Assembly: GCA_002869565.1 (NCBI GenBank)
Contig: PKUJ01000021.1
Coordinates: 1 to 61,800, forward strand
DNA: 61,800 nt
Direction of reading: 5' to 3'
Origin: Arcobacter sp.
Lineage (GTDB): Bacteria; Campylobacterota; Campylobacteria; Campylobacterales; Arcobacteraceae
Position 1 is the first letter of the stretch; every line of letters starts with the position of its first letter. This document shows positions 33,515-42,310 of this stretch, in pieces. Below the pieces are notes generated by a model, which was given only the letters and a program-made list of their open reading frames with translations, did no database searches and had not been told where the DNA came from. Position numbers and translations under genes: made by a program.

Positions 33515-34805
33515 ATCAATATTTACAAATAGTAGCGGTATTTTAGTTTCAAGAATTTTAGGTTTTGTAAGAGACTTATTAACTGCTTCAATATTGGGAG
33601 CAAATATATATTCTGATATTTTCTTTGTAGCCTTTAAGTTACCAAACTTATTTAGAAGAATTTTTGCGGAAGGTGCTTTTACACAAGCTTTTATTCCTTC
33701 TTATGCAAAGTCTAAACATAAAATTAGATTTTCATCTGTAATATTTCTACAATTAATTGGATTTTTAATTATTCTATCTTTATTTGTAACACTATTCTCA
33801 ACTCTTATTACAAAGGCAATTGCAATCGGTTTTGATGCTAAAACAGTTGATTTAGCAGCACCTTTAGTTGCAATTAACTTTTACTATCTACCACTTATAT
33901 TTATTGTAACTTTTATGGCAGCCCTACTTCAATATAAACATCACTTTGCAACAACTGCATTTTCAACTGCTTTATTGAATCTAGCACTTATAGCTGCATT
34001 ATTAATTTCAAAAGATTTAGGTAAATATGAAATTACATATTATCTTTCATATGGAGTTTTAATTGGTGGTTTCTTACAAGTTATTGTGCATCTAATAGCT
34101 ATTAAAAAGAAAAATTTATGCAAAATATTCACTTTTAAAAAACATGAAAAAAAAGAAGAAAATAGATTTTATAAAAGTTTTATGGGAGCTACTTTAGGAA
34201 GTTCGACATCACATTTATCAGCATTTTTAGATACTTGGTTAGCTTCTTTTTTAGTTAGTGGTTCAATTTCATATTTATATTATGCAAATAGAGTTTTTCA
34301 ACTTCCTTTAGCACTTTTTGCAATAGCAACTTCAACTGCCTTATTTCCAATGATAGCCCGAGCAATAAAAAATAAAGATGAAGATAGAGCTTTGCATCTA
34401 ATGAGAAAATCATCACTTATTCTTTTTGGACTTTTAGGACTTGCAACAATCATTGGAATTGTTTTTAATAAACAAATTGTTTGGCTTTTATTTGAAAGAG
34501 GTGCTTTTAGTGCTGAAGATACTCAAAATACTGCTCTAATTTTAACAATGTACCTCATCGGACTTTTACCATATGGTATTGCTAAAATATTTTCTCTCTG
34601 GTTATATGCAAAAGAGCAACAATTTCTAGCTGCTAAGATTTCTATGAAAAGTTTAGCTTGGAATATTGTTTTTTCTTTAATTCTTATTATTCCATATGAA
34701 GCTGCAGGGCTTGCTTTTGCAAGTACAATTAGCGGATTTATCCTATTTTTTCTAACAATTAAAGCCTTTGGTTTTACAAAGTTTAATGAATTATTAAAAA
34801 AATAA
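33504..34805 (+). CDS. murJ: Lipid II flippase MurJ
   Basis: 433 aa, somewhat shorter than the E. coli protein, with 12-14 membrane segments. NSSGILVSRILGFVRDLLTASILGANIYSDIFFVAFKLPNLFRRIFAEGAFTQAFIP at the N-terminus is the MurJ/MviN signature. It moves lipid-linked peptidoglycan precursors across the inner membrane. Its ATG lies within the 3' end of the preceding secreted-protein gene, indicating translational coupling. Confidence 0.9.
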   Translation: MLIKSIFTNSSGILVSRILGFVRDLLTASILGANIYSDIFFVAFKLPNLFRRIFAEGAFTQAFIPSYAKSKHKIRFSSVIFLQLIGFLIILSLFVTLFSTLITKAIAIGFDAKTVDLAAPLVAINFYYLPLIFIVTFMAALLQYKHHFATTAFSTALLNLALIAALLISKDLGKYEITYYLSYGVLIGGFLQVIVHLIAIKKKNLCKIFTFKKHEKKEENRFYKSFMGATLGSSTSHLSAFLDTWLASFLVSGSISYLYYANRVFQLPLALFAIATSTALFPMIARAIKNKDEDRALHLMRKSSLILFGLLGLATIIGIVFNKQIVWLLFERGAFSAEDTQNTALILTMYLIGLLPYGIAKIFSLWLYAKEQQFLAAKISMKSLAWNIVFSLILIIPYEAAGLAFASTISGFILFFLTIKAFGFTKFNELLKK

Positions 34806-34891
34806 CTACTTTTATTCTTTCTGTTTCCTTTTATATTTAAGTGTTATGATTACTATTGTTCTTGAGTTTTAAATCAATGCAAGGAGACTCT

Positions 34892-35677
34892 GTGTTATTG
34901 AAACTGATTCTTATAATAGTTATATCTTTCTTTTCATTGTTAAATGCAGAAGAAAAAATTGGAATGTATGAAAAACAAGGTACGACTATACCTTTAGATA
35001 TTGAATTCACAAATGAATACAATAAAAAAGTCACTCTCAAAGATGCCATTGACAATAAACCCACAGTTTTTACTTTTAACTATTTTGACTGTCCAGGACT
35101 TTGTTCTCCTTTATTAAATGGTGTTGCGGATGTTTTAAATAAATTGGAATTAAAACCATTTATTGATTATAAAGCTATAACTATAAGTATAGAACCTACT
35201 GACACACCTGAAAAGGCAAGTATAAAAAAAGAATCACTTTTAGATTCAATTAAAAAACCATTTCCACCTCAAACTTGGTCTTTCTTAACTACTTCAAAAC
35301 AAAAATCAATTGATGAGATTACAAATGCTGTTGGTTTTTATTATGAAAAAAGAGTGAAAGATGGAGTAACTGATTATTTACACCCTGGGCTTATAGTTAT
35401 TGTCTCACCAAAAGGAAAAATCATAAGATATCTAAATGGTATAGAGTTTTTACCTTTTGATGTAAAACTTGCTTTATTAGAAGCTAGTGAAGAGACATCA
35501 AGACCTACTATAGCTAAGACTTTATTATACTGTTTTGCCTACGATGCAAAAAATAAAACTTATGTTTTCCAAGCAGAAAAGATTGTTGGAATACTTATGT
35601 TTTCGTTAGTTCTAATATTTTTCATCTATCTAGTAAGATCTGGTAGAAAATCAAAAAAGGATGATAGTGATGAATGA
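34892..35677 (+). CDS. SCO1/SenC-like copper chaperone
   Basis: 261 aa from GTG 34892, chosen because AAGGAG lies five bases before it and the product then starts with a signal/anchor LLKLILIIVISFFSLLNAEE. The thioredoxin-fold copper site is FDCPGLCSPLLN (CxxxC) with a His in DYLHPGLIV. A second hydrophobic helix near the C-terminus (IVGILMFSLVLIFFIYLV) anchors it in the inner membrane. SCO proteins deliver copper to the CuA site of cytochrome oxidase subunit II; the oxidase genes follow directly, with an overlapping start. Confidence 0.85.
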   Translation: MLLKLILIIVISFFSLLNAEEKIGMYEKQGTTIPLDIEFTNEYNKKVTLKDAIDNKPTVFTFNYFDCPGLCSPLLNGVADVLNKLELKPFIDYKAITISIEPTDTPEKASIKKESLLDSIKKPFPPQTWSFLTTSKQKSIDEITNAVGFYYEKRVKDGVTDYLHPGLIVIVSPKGKIIRYLNGIEFLPFDVKLALLEASEETSRPTIAKTLLYCFAYDAKNKTYVFQAEKIVGILMFSLVLIFFIYLVRSGRKSKKDDSDE

Positions 35678-37334
35678 AAAAACACTAAGCTTTTATGACG
35701 AGACCCACACTGTCTTTGGGCACCATAAAAATCCACTTTTCCAATGGATTTTTTCAATAGACCATAAAAGAATAGCTATTCTTTATCTAGTTGTAATGTT
35801 CTTCTTCTTTATAATTGCAATTAGTATTGGTCTAACTATGAGACTTGAACTTTTTTATCCAGGAGAACAAATACTTACTCCTGATAGATACAATCAAGCT
35901 TTTACTCTTCATGGAACAATTATGATATTTTTATTTGTTGTTCCAGGAATTCCAGCTGTTTTTGGTAATTTTTTACTTCCACTTTTAATAGGTGCTAGAG
36001 ATGTGTCTTTTCCTAGATTAAATCTATTATCCTGGTGGTTTTACTTAATTGGATGTTTAGTTGCCTTAATCTCTTTATTTATAGGAACAGGATTTGCTGA
36101 TACAGGCTGGACCTTTTATGCCCCCTATTCTGTTAAAACAGATACTAATGTTATATTCGCATTAACAGCTGCATACATCCTTGGACTAGCATCTATCTTA
36201 ACTGGAATTAATTTTGTGGTTACTATACATAGATTAAGAGCTCCAGGAATGAATTTTTTCAAAATGCCTCTTTTTGTATGGGGAGTATACTCAACAGCTT
36301 GGATTCAAATACTTGCTACTCCCGTTATTGGAATTACCCTCATACTTGTAATATTAGAAAAAACTCTTGGTATTGGAATATTTGATCCAAGTAAAGGTGG
36401 AGATCCTATTTTGTATCAACATCTATTTTGGATATATTCACATCCTGCCGTATATCTAATGATTCTTCCCGCTTTTGGCGTAGTTTCTGAGATTTTACCA
36501 ACTTTTTGTAGACGTACGATTTTTGGATACCGTTCAATTGCAATATCATCAGCACTAATCGCGATAATTGGATATCTTGTATGGGGACATCATTTATTTA
36601 CATCTGGAATGAGTGAATGGACAAAAATTATATTCTCATTTTTAACTTTTTTTGTTTCTATACCCACTGGAATTAAATTTTTTGATTGGGTGGCAACCAT
36701 GTATAAAGCCTCCATTGTTTTTAAAACCCCAATGCTTTGGGTTGTAGGAACTATTGTAACTTTTGCAATTGGTGGATTAACTGGTATTACCTTAGTAACG
36801 TTAGGTGTTGATGTTCACTTACATGATACATATTTTGTAGTTGCACATTTCCATTATACAATTTTTGGAGGAGTAGTGTTTATGCTTTTTGCTGCAATGC
36901 ACTATTGGTATCCAAAGTTTGTAGGAAAAATGTATAATGAATTTAAAGGGAAAGTAGCTTTTACTCTTATATTTGTTGGATTTAATCTCTTATGGTTTCC
37001 AATGTTTATTGCAGGATCATTAGGTATGCCAAGAAGATATTTTGATTACTTACCTGAATTTACTATATATCATCAAATTGCAGGGGTTGGTGCAGTTATT
37101 ACTGTATTTGGTATTTTGTATATGCTTTATAATTTAGTATCTTCATTAAAAAATGGAGAACCAGCAGGAGCAAATCCTTGGAATGGTACAACTTTAGAGT
37201 GGCAAATTGATTCACCTCCACCACTTGAAAACTTTAAAAATATCCCATATATAGATTTTGAACCATATGAATTTGAAAATGGAAAACCAAAATATAATCT
37301 ATATAATAAAATAAAAGGAGTCAAAGATGAGTGA
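35670..37334 (+). CDS. ctaD: Heme-copper oxidase subunit I, A2 type
   Basis: 554 aa, with ATG 35670 preferred over 35661 because the AAGGAT ribosome site then has normal spacing. Twelve membrane helices. Heme and copper ligands are visible: FTLHGTIMIF (low-spin heme), WIYSHPAVYLMILPAFG (CuB His and cross-linked Tyr), GHHLFTSGM (CuB His pair) and DVHLHDTYFVVAHFHYTIFGG (both hemes). YSHPAVY, with Ala where A1 enzymes have Glu, is the hallmark of the A2 subfamily, as in Thermus caa3. It reduces oxygen to water and pumps protons. It overlaps SCO upstream and subunit III downstream. Confidence 0.9.
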   Translation: MNEKTLSFYDETHTVFGHHKNPLFQWIFSIDHKRIAILYLVVMFFFFIIAISIGLTMRLELFYPGEQILTPDRYNQAFTLHGTIMIFLFVVPGIPAVFGNFLLPLLIGARDVSFPRLNLLSWWFYLIGCLVALISLFIGTGFADTGWTFYAPYSVKTDTNVIFALTAAYILGLASILTGINFVVTIHRLRAPGMNFFKMPLFVWGVYSTAWIQILATPVIGITLILVILEKTLGIGIFDPSKGGDPILYQHLFWIYSHPAVYLMILPAFGVVSEILPTFCRRTIFGYRSIAISSALIAIIGYLVWGHHLFTSGMSEWTKIIFSFLTFFVSIPTGIKFFDWVATMYKASIVFKTPMLWVVGTIVTFAIGGLTGITLVTLGVDVHLHDTYFVVAHFHYTIFGGVVFMLFAAMHYWYPKFVGKMYNEFKGKVAFTLIFVGFNLLWFPMFIAGSLGMPRRYFDYLPEFTIYHQIAGVGAVITVFGILYMLYNLVSSLKNGEPAGANPWNGTTLEWQIDSPPPLENFKNIPYIDFEPYEFENGKPKYNLYNKIKGVKDE

Positions 37335-37998
37335 TCATGTGAGTACAACTCCCGAAATAGTTTATGATAATGATGGTAATCCACATGAAGTTGTAGATTT
37401 CAATGATGATTATACAGCTTCAAAACTTGGGTTCTGGCTCTTTTTATTTACAGAACTAATGCTTTTTGGAAGTCTATTTTTAGTCTTTTCCTTCTTCTTT
37501 TATAGAATGAGTGAAGCATTTGTAGCTAGCTCGCAAGAATTAAGTTTCTTGCTAGGAGGAATTAACACCATAATTCTTCTAATAAGTACTTACTTTATGG
37601 GAATGGCTTTAATAAATTTAAAAGACAATGAAATAAAAAGTTGTAGAAAAAAAATATATATTACAATAGCTCTAGCATCACTATTTTTAATAGTAAAACT
37701 TATAGAATGGAGTATTGAAATAAATCATGGTATATATCCTGACTCAGAACTTTTAAATACAAGAGAATATGGAGTCATACTCTTTTTCGGACTATATTTT
37801 ACAATGACAGGATTTCATGGGATTCACATCATTGTAGGAATTGGGCTAATGTTATGGGTTTTAAGAAAAATCAGAAAAGAAGAAGTTAATTCAAAGAAAT
37901 ATGTAGTATTTGAAAATATTGCTTTATACTGGGATTTAGTTCACTTAGTATGGGTTTTTCTTTTCCCACTTTTCTATATTATTGGAAGAGGAGTTTAA
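37327..37998 (+). CDS. ctaE: Cytochrome c oxidase subunit III
   Basis: 223 aa. A short hydrophilic N-terminus precedes about five membrane helices. Family motifs are KLGFWLFLFTELMLFGSLFLVFSFF, GFHGIHIIVGIGLMLWVL (the conserved HGxHV-like segment) and ALYWDLVHLVWVFLFPLFYI (the WxxVDxVW-like segment). Subunit III stabilises subunit I and its proton uptake. The ATG lies eight bases inside the end of ctaD. Confidence 0.9.
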   Translation: MSDHVSTTPEIVYDNDGNPHEVVDFNDDYTASKLGFWLFLFTELMLFGSLFLVFSFFFYRMSEAFVASSQELSFLLGGINTIILLISTYFMGMALINLKDNEIKSCRKKIYITIALASLFLIVKLIEWSIEINHGIYPDSELLNTREYGVILFFGLYFTMTGFHGIHIIVGIGLMLWVLRKIRKEEVNSKKYVVFENIALYWDLVHLVWVFLFPLFYIIGRGV

Positions 37999-37999
37999 A

Positions 38000-38323
38000 A
38001 TGATTGAAACTAAGCAAATTAAACATAATGTAACTCCAAAAATGTACCTTAAAATCTTTTTTGCACTTTTGGCTCTTACATTATTAACTTTTTTACAGCC
38101 ATATATTATTAATGAAAGTTTACATTCAACAGTTTCAATACAGATGTTTATAGCATTGGTAAAAACATTTTTAATAGTTGCATATTATATGCATCTTAAA
38201 TATGAAACAGTACTTTTTAAAATGATAGTTTTAGTTGCAGTTGTGACTCTTTGTATATTTTTTATTATTACGGCAACTGACGCAATATTTAGGAATGAAA
38301 CATTTGATATGTTTAATAAATAG
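38000..38323 (+). CDS. Cytochrome c oxidase subunit IV (bacterial caa3-type)
   Basis: 107 aa from ATG 38000 with AGGAG seven bases upstream; an in-frame TTG six codons earlier would overlap subunit III. Three hydrophobic helices: MYLKIFFALLALTLLTFLQ, IQMFIALVKTFLIVAYYMHL and MIVLVAVVTLCIFFIITATDAIF. The VKTFLIVAYYMHLKYE motif is typical of prokaryotic subunit IV (COX4_pro). It is a small structural subunit of the oxidase encoded around it. Confidence 0.8.
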   Translation: MIETKQIKHNVTPKMYLKIFFALLALTLLTFLQPYIINESLHSTVSIQMFIALVKTFLIVAYYMHLKYETVLFKMIVLVAVVTLCIFFIITATDAIFRNETFDMFNK

Positions 38324-38332
38324 GAGATTGTT

Positions 38333-39574
38333 ATGTTAGAAGGAATTAAAGGTGTATCAAGTTATGCCGCAAATGTTGATGAAGCATTCATAGTTGTAAC
38401 AGTTATTACCCTATTTTTGTTTGTAGTAACCGTTGGTTCTATGTTATATTTTGTTTATAGATACAGAAGTTCAAAAAATGATATAACACAAACTAAAAAT
38501 ATCAAGCACTACACACCTCTTGAAATCGCGTGGACAGTAATACCAAGTATCTTGATGATGATAATTTTCTATTATGGATTAGATAGTTTAAGAGTTCAAC
38601 GAACCATGCCAAATGATAAGGATTCAATTGTAGTAAAAGTTTTAGCACAAAGATGGTCATGGCAATTTGAATATGCAAATGGAAAGAAATCTCCTGAGCT
38701 AACTGTTCCTGTTAATGCCAAAGTAAAACTTTTAATGACTGCACCAAAAGATGACGTATTACATAGTTTTTTTGTACCGGCTTTTAGAGCAAAGGAAGAT
38801 GTGGTTCCAGGTCAAATAACAAAAATTTGGTTTGAATCTCAAAGTAAAGGGAAATTTGACATTCTCTGTGCGGAGTATTGTGGTACGAGACACTCCTTTA
38901 TGAAATCTTTTGTAAATGTTGTTTCCCAAGAAGAGTATGATAACTTTATGAACCCTCCTAAAAAACAAGAAAAAAAATCTGCCATTGAGATACTTACAAA
39001 TAATGGATGTATTGGTTGCCATAGCTTAGAAGGTGAAAGATTAGTTGGACCAACATTCAAAGATACCTACAATAAAGATGTTGTTGTTTTAGAAAACGGA
39101 GTTAAAAAGACCATAAAAAAAGATGAAAAATATTTGATTAACTCAATATTAAATCCAAAAGAGCAAGTTGTAGATACATATCCAAATATAATGCCTTCAT
39201 TTAAAGGTCTACTAGAAGATGAAGATATAAAAACAATTATAAACTTTTTAAAAGGTGTTGAAGAGACTAAAGCAGAACCTGAAATATCAGGACTTGAAAT
39301 TATTCAAAACAATGGATGTACCGGTTGTCATAGTTTAGATGGAAGCAAAATAATTGGACCTAGTTTTAAAGGTATTTATAATAGAGAAACATCAATATTA
39401 AAAGATGGTAAAAAAGAGACTATTAAAATTGATGATAAATATTTAAAAGATTCAATTATATATCCAAAAAAAGAAGTTGTTGAAAACTATCCAAATATAA
39501 TGCCAAGTTTTGATGGAGTATTAAATGATGCTCAAATGGATGCAGTTATTAATTATCTAAAAGGTCTAAAATGA
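38333..39574 (+). CDS. coxB: Oxidase subunit II with CuA domain and two cytochrome c domains
   Basis: 413 aa. Two membrane helices (about residues 19-43 and 65-82) are followed by the CuA domain with ligands H144, C179, C183, H187 and M190 (CAEYCGTRHSFM). Two fused cytochrome c domains follow: CIGCH at 226-230 with axial Met 287, and CTGCH at 329-333 with axial Met 390. The two are about 103 residues apart and similar in sequence, so they arose by duplication. The usual caa3 subunit II has one such domain. Electrons would pass from the hemes to CuA and then to subunit I. A ribosome site AGGAG precedes the ATG. Confidence 0.9.
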   Translation: MLEGIKGVSSYAANVDEAFIVVTVITLFLFVVTVGSMLYFVYRYRSSKNDITQTKNIKHYTPLEIAWTVIPSILMMIIFYYGLDSLRVQRTMPNDKDSIVVKVLAQRWSWQFEYANGKKSPELTVPVNAKVKLLMTAPKDDVLHSFFVPAFRAKEDVVPGQITKIWFESQSKGKFDILCAEYCGTRHSFMKSFVNVVSQEEYDNFMNPPKKQEKKSAIEILTNNGCIGCHSLEGERLVGPTFKDTYNKDVVVLENGVKKTIKKDEKYLINSILNPKEQVVDTYPNIMPSFKGLLEDEDIKTIINFLKGVEETKAEPEISGLEIIQNNGCTGCHSLDGSKIIGPSFKGIYNRETSILKDGKKETIKIDDKYLKDSIIYPKKEVVENYPNIMPSFDGVLNDAQMDAVINYLKGLK

Positions 39575-40416
39575 TTACCTTAAAAGATTTTTTAATTCTA
39601 ACAAAATTTAAACTCTCTTTTACAGTTAGTTTATCTTTAGTATTTGCTTTTGGTTTAGCAAAAAATGGTATTGATTTAGAGATAATAAATCCTTTTTTAG
39701 GAGTCTTGCTTTTAGCTTTAGGAGTAAGTTCTCTTAATCAAGTACAAGAGCATAAAGAAGATGCCTTGATGCCCAGAACACAGAATAGACCAATTCCTGC
39801 AAAAAGACTTAGTGTAAGAAATGGTTTTATCATATCTTTTTTATTAATTTTTTTCGCTTTTGTATTTATTTATTTAAGTTTGAAAATGCAAGGAGTTATG
39901 ATATTTGCAATTGTTGTTTTGATGTATAACTTTTTTTATACAAAAGGGAAAAAAGTAACAATATATGCAGCAGTCTATGGAGCAGTATTAGGAATAGTTC
40001 CGCCTATGATTGGATGGATTAGTGCAGAAGGTGAAATTACAGATATAAGATTTATTGCTTTGGCCCTATTCTTCTTTATTTGGCAAATACCACATTTCTG
40101 GCTTCTTACTTTAAAATTTAACAGCGATTATAAAAAAGCAAAATTCCCTACAGTTGTAGATAAATTTGGAATAGAAGGACTTGAAAGAATCACATTCATT
40201 TGGCTATTATTAACAGTTATTGCTGGATTGTATTTAATCCTTGTATTTCAAAGTATTTCCATGCCTATACTTATTTTATTGATAATTTTAAATATCTATA
40301 CAGTTTATTCAATTTTTCAATTAAGAGTTGAACATAAATATATTAAGAACTTTATTTCAATTAATATTTACATGCTTCTAACAATGTTTTTACTTATGAT
40401 TGATAAAATTCTCTAA
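39571..40416 (+). CDS. ctaB: Protoheme IX farnesyltransferase (heme O synthase)
   Basis: 281 aa, UbiA-type membrane prenyltransferase with eight or nine helices. NQVQEHKEDALMPRTQNRPIPAKRLS carries the first Asp-rich motif and the conserved RxxxRP, and WQIPHFWLLTLKFNSDYKKAKFP the second. It attaches a farnesyl group to heme b to make heme O. No heme A synthase (ctaA) is present beside it, so the oxidase may contain heme O unless ctaA is elsewhere. The ATG overlaps the end of coxB by four bases. Confidence 0.9.
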   Translation: MITLKDFLILTKFKLSFTVSLSLVFAFGLAKNGIDLEIINPFLGVLLLALGVSSLNQVQEHKEDALMPRTQNRPIPAKRLSVRNGFIISFLLIFFAFVFIYLSLKMQGVMIFAIVVLMYNFFYTKGKKVTIYAAVYGAVLGIVPPMIGWISAEGEITDIRFIALALFFFIWQIPHFWLLTLKFNSDYKKAKFPTVVDKFGIEGLERITFIWLLLTVIAGLYLILVFQSISMPILILLIILNIYTVYSIFQLRVEHKYIKNFISINIYMLLTMFLLMIDKIL

Positions 40417-40439
40417 AATCTATTTTTATTCTTAAAAAG

Positions 40440-40467
40440 TTAGGCTTTAATTGATTTAAAAGCCTAA
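40440..40467 (+). terminator. Terminator of the oxidase operon
   Basis: TTAGGCTTT (40440-40448) and AAAGCCTAA (40459-40467) form a 9-bp stem, followed by TTTC. It lies 24 bases after ctaB. Confidence 0.7.
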
Positions 40468-40501
40468 TTTCTAAATAAGCTTTAATACCAACTCTTTTGG
40501 A

Positions 40502-40507
40502 TATAAT
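40502..40507 (+). promoter_or_regulatory. -10 box of the MsbA-like gene
   Basis: TATAAT in TTTTGGATATAATAAC, 32 bases before the ATG at 40540. Confidence 0.5.
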
Positions 40508-40539
40508 AACAACCTTTTAAATAAAAGTTTAGGATAATA

Positions 40540-42249
40540 ATGAAAGAATTTTTTAAATATTACACCCCATATTATAAAGACTACAAATTCAAAATATTTT
40601 TAGCTTTGGTAGGAATTGCATTAGTTGCAGGGGGAAGTGCAGGACTTGCATATGTAATTAAACCTTTATTAGACGAAGTATTTATTGCTAAAGATCAAGA
40701 AATGCTTTATATGGTTCCAATCTTATTAATCATTGTACAATCAGCGCAAGGTTTTGGTAAGTATATTCAAGTTTATTATGTTTCTTATATCGGACAAGAT
40801 ATTATTAGAATTGTTAGAGATAAACTATTAGCACATATTCTAACTTTAGATATTGCATTTTTTCAAAAAAAACATGGTGGAGAATTAATATCTCGTATTA
40901 CAAATGACATAAATAGAATTCAATCAGCAGTTTCAAACCTAATAGCAGATTTTGTAAGAGAAATATTAACAATTGTTGCATTAATTGGTGTAATTATTTT
41001 CCAAAGTGCTGAATTAGCATTTTATGGTCTTGTAGTAATGCCTTTAGCTATTTATCCAATAAGTATTTTAGCTAAAAAGATGAAAAAACTATCTTTTAGA
41101 TCTCAAGAGAGTGCCTCAGATATTACATCACATTTAAGTGAAATATTCAACAATGTAGAAATAATAAAAGCAAATGCTACAGAAGATGGCGAATTAGATA
41201 AATTTAAAAACCATAACCAAAACTTTTTTAATATAAATATCAAATCAGTAAAAATTTCAGAATTAACTTCACCAATAATGGAGTTTTTAGGAGCAATTGC
41301 TGCTGCAATCGTAATACTATATGGTGGTTCACAAGTAATAGAAGGAGAACTAACAACTGGTTCATTTATGTCTTTTATCGCCGCTCTATTTATGCTTTAT
41401 ACCCCACTAAAAAGAATATCTGCTGTTTATAATAAGCTTCAAGATGCAATAGCTGCCCACGAAAGAATTATTACAATCTATGATATTAAGCCAACTATAT
41501 TAACAGGAAAAGAAAATATACCTGAAAAAGTTACTCATATTGAATTTAAAAATGTAGAATTAAAATATGATAATTTTACTGCTTTGAAAAATATTAATCT
41601 AAAAGCTAATATTGGTGAAAAAATTGCACTTGTGGTAGATAGTGGTGGTGGGAAATCATCTCTTATTAATCTTCTAATTAGATTTTATGATACAAGTAAT
41701 GGACAAATATTATTTAATAATACTTGCCTTAGAGATATAAAAATTGATTCTTTAAGAGAGAATATTTCTGTAGTGACACAAAGAGTATATATTTTTAATG
41801 ATTCAGTTGCAGCAAATGTTGCATATGGATATGAGATTAATGAAGAAAAAGTCATTGCCTCATTAAAACAAGCACATGCTTTTGATTTTGTCTCTACTAT
41901 GGAAGAAGGTATTTACACAAAACTTGATGAATTTGGAACAAACTTAAGTGGTGGACAAAGACAAAGAATTGCCATTGCTAGAGCATTATACAAAAAACCT
42001 CAAATACTTATATTAGATGAAGCTACATCAGCTTTAGATAATGAAAGTGAATCAATTATTTCTGAAGTCATTGATGAAGTAAGTCAAAATAGAATTACAT
42101 TTGTTATTGCACATAGGTTAAGTACTATCAAAAATGCAGATAAAATTGCAGTATTTAGAAAAGGTGAGATAGTTTGTATGGACAGTGAAAAGAATTTACT
42201 AGAAAATTGTAGTGAATACCAACGTCTATATAACTTAGCAAATATCTAA
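40540..42249 (+). CDS. ABC exporter, MsbA-like
   Basis: 569 aa: six membrane helices (about residues 1-310) and an ATPase domain. Walker A is VVDSGGGKSS at about residues 366-375, in which the normally conserved first Gly is Val and the next residues are unusual; the P-loop Lys-Ser is kept. Signature NLSGGQRQRIAIARAL, Walker B ILILDEATSALD and the H-loop IAHRLST are normal. It is probably the lipid A-core flippase or a related lipid/drug exporter. It has its own promoter and is followed by pyrD after 61 bases. Confidence 0.85.
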   Translation: MKEFFKYYTPYYKDYKFKIFLALVGIALVAGGSAGLAYVIKPLLDEVFIAKDQEMLYMVPILLIIVQSAQGFGKYIQVYYVSYIGQDIIRIVRDKLLAHILTLDIAFFQKKHGGELISRITNDINRIQSAVSNLIADFVREILTIVALIGVIIFQSAELAFYGLVVMPLAIYPISILAKKMKKLSFRSQESASDITSHLSEIFNNVEIIKANATEDGELDKFKNHNQNFFNINIKSVKISELTSPIMEFLGAIAAAIVILYGGSQVIEGELTTGSFMSFIAALFMLYTPLKRISAVYNKLQDAIAAHERIITIYDIKPTILTGKENIPEKVTHIEFKNVELKYDNFTALKNINLKANIGEKIALVVDSGGGKSSLINLLIRFYDTSNGQILFNNTCLRDIKIDSLRENISVVTQRVYIFNDSVAANVAYGYEINEEKVIASLKQAHAFDFVSTMEEGIYTKLDEFGTNLSGGQRQRIAIARALYKKPQILILDEATSALDNESESIISEVIDEVSQNRITFVIAHRLSTIKNADKIAVFRKGEIVCMDSEKNLLENCSEYQRLYNLANI

Positions 42250-42310
42250 TATCAACATTTTTTTAATAGTTTTTAGATAAAATATTAAAATTTTTAAAAA
42301 GGGAACAAGT

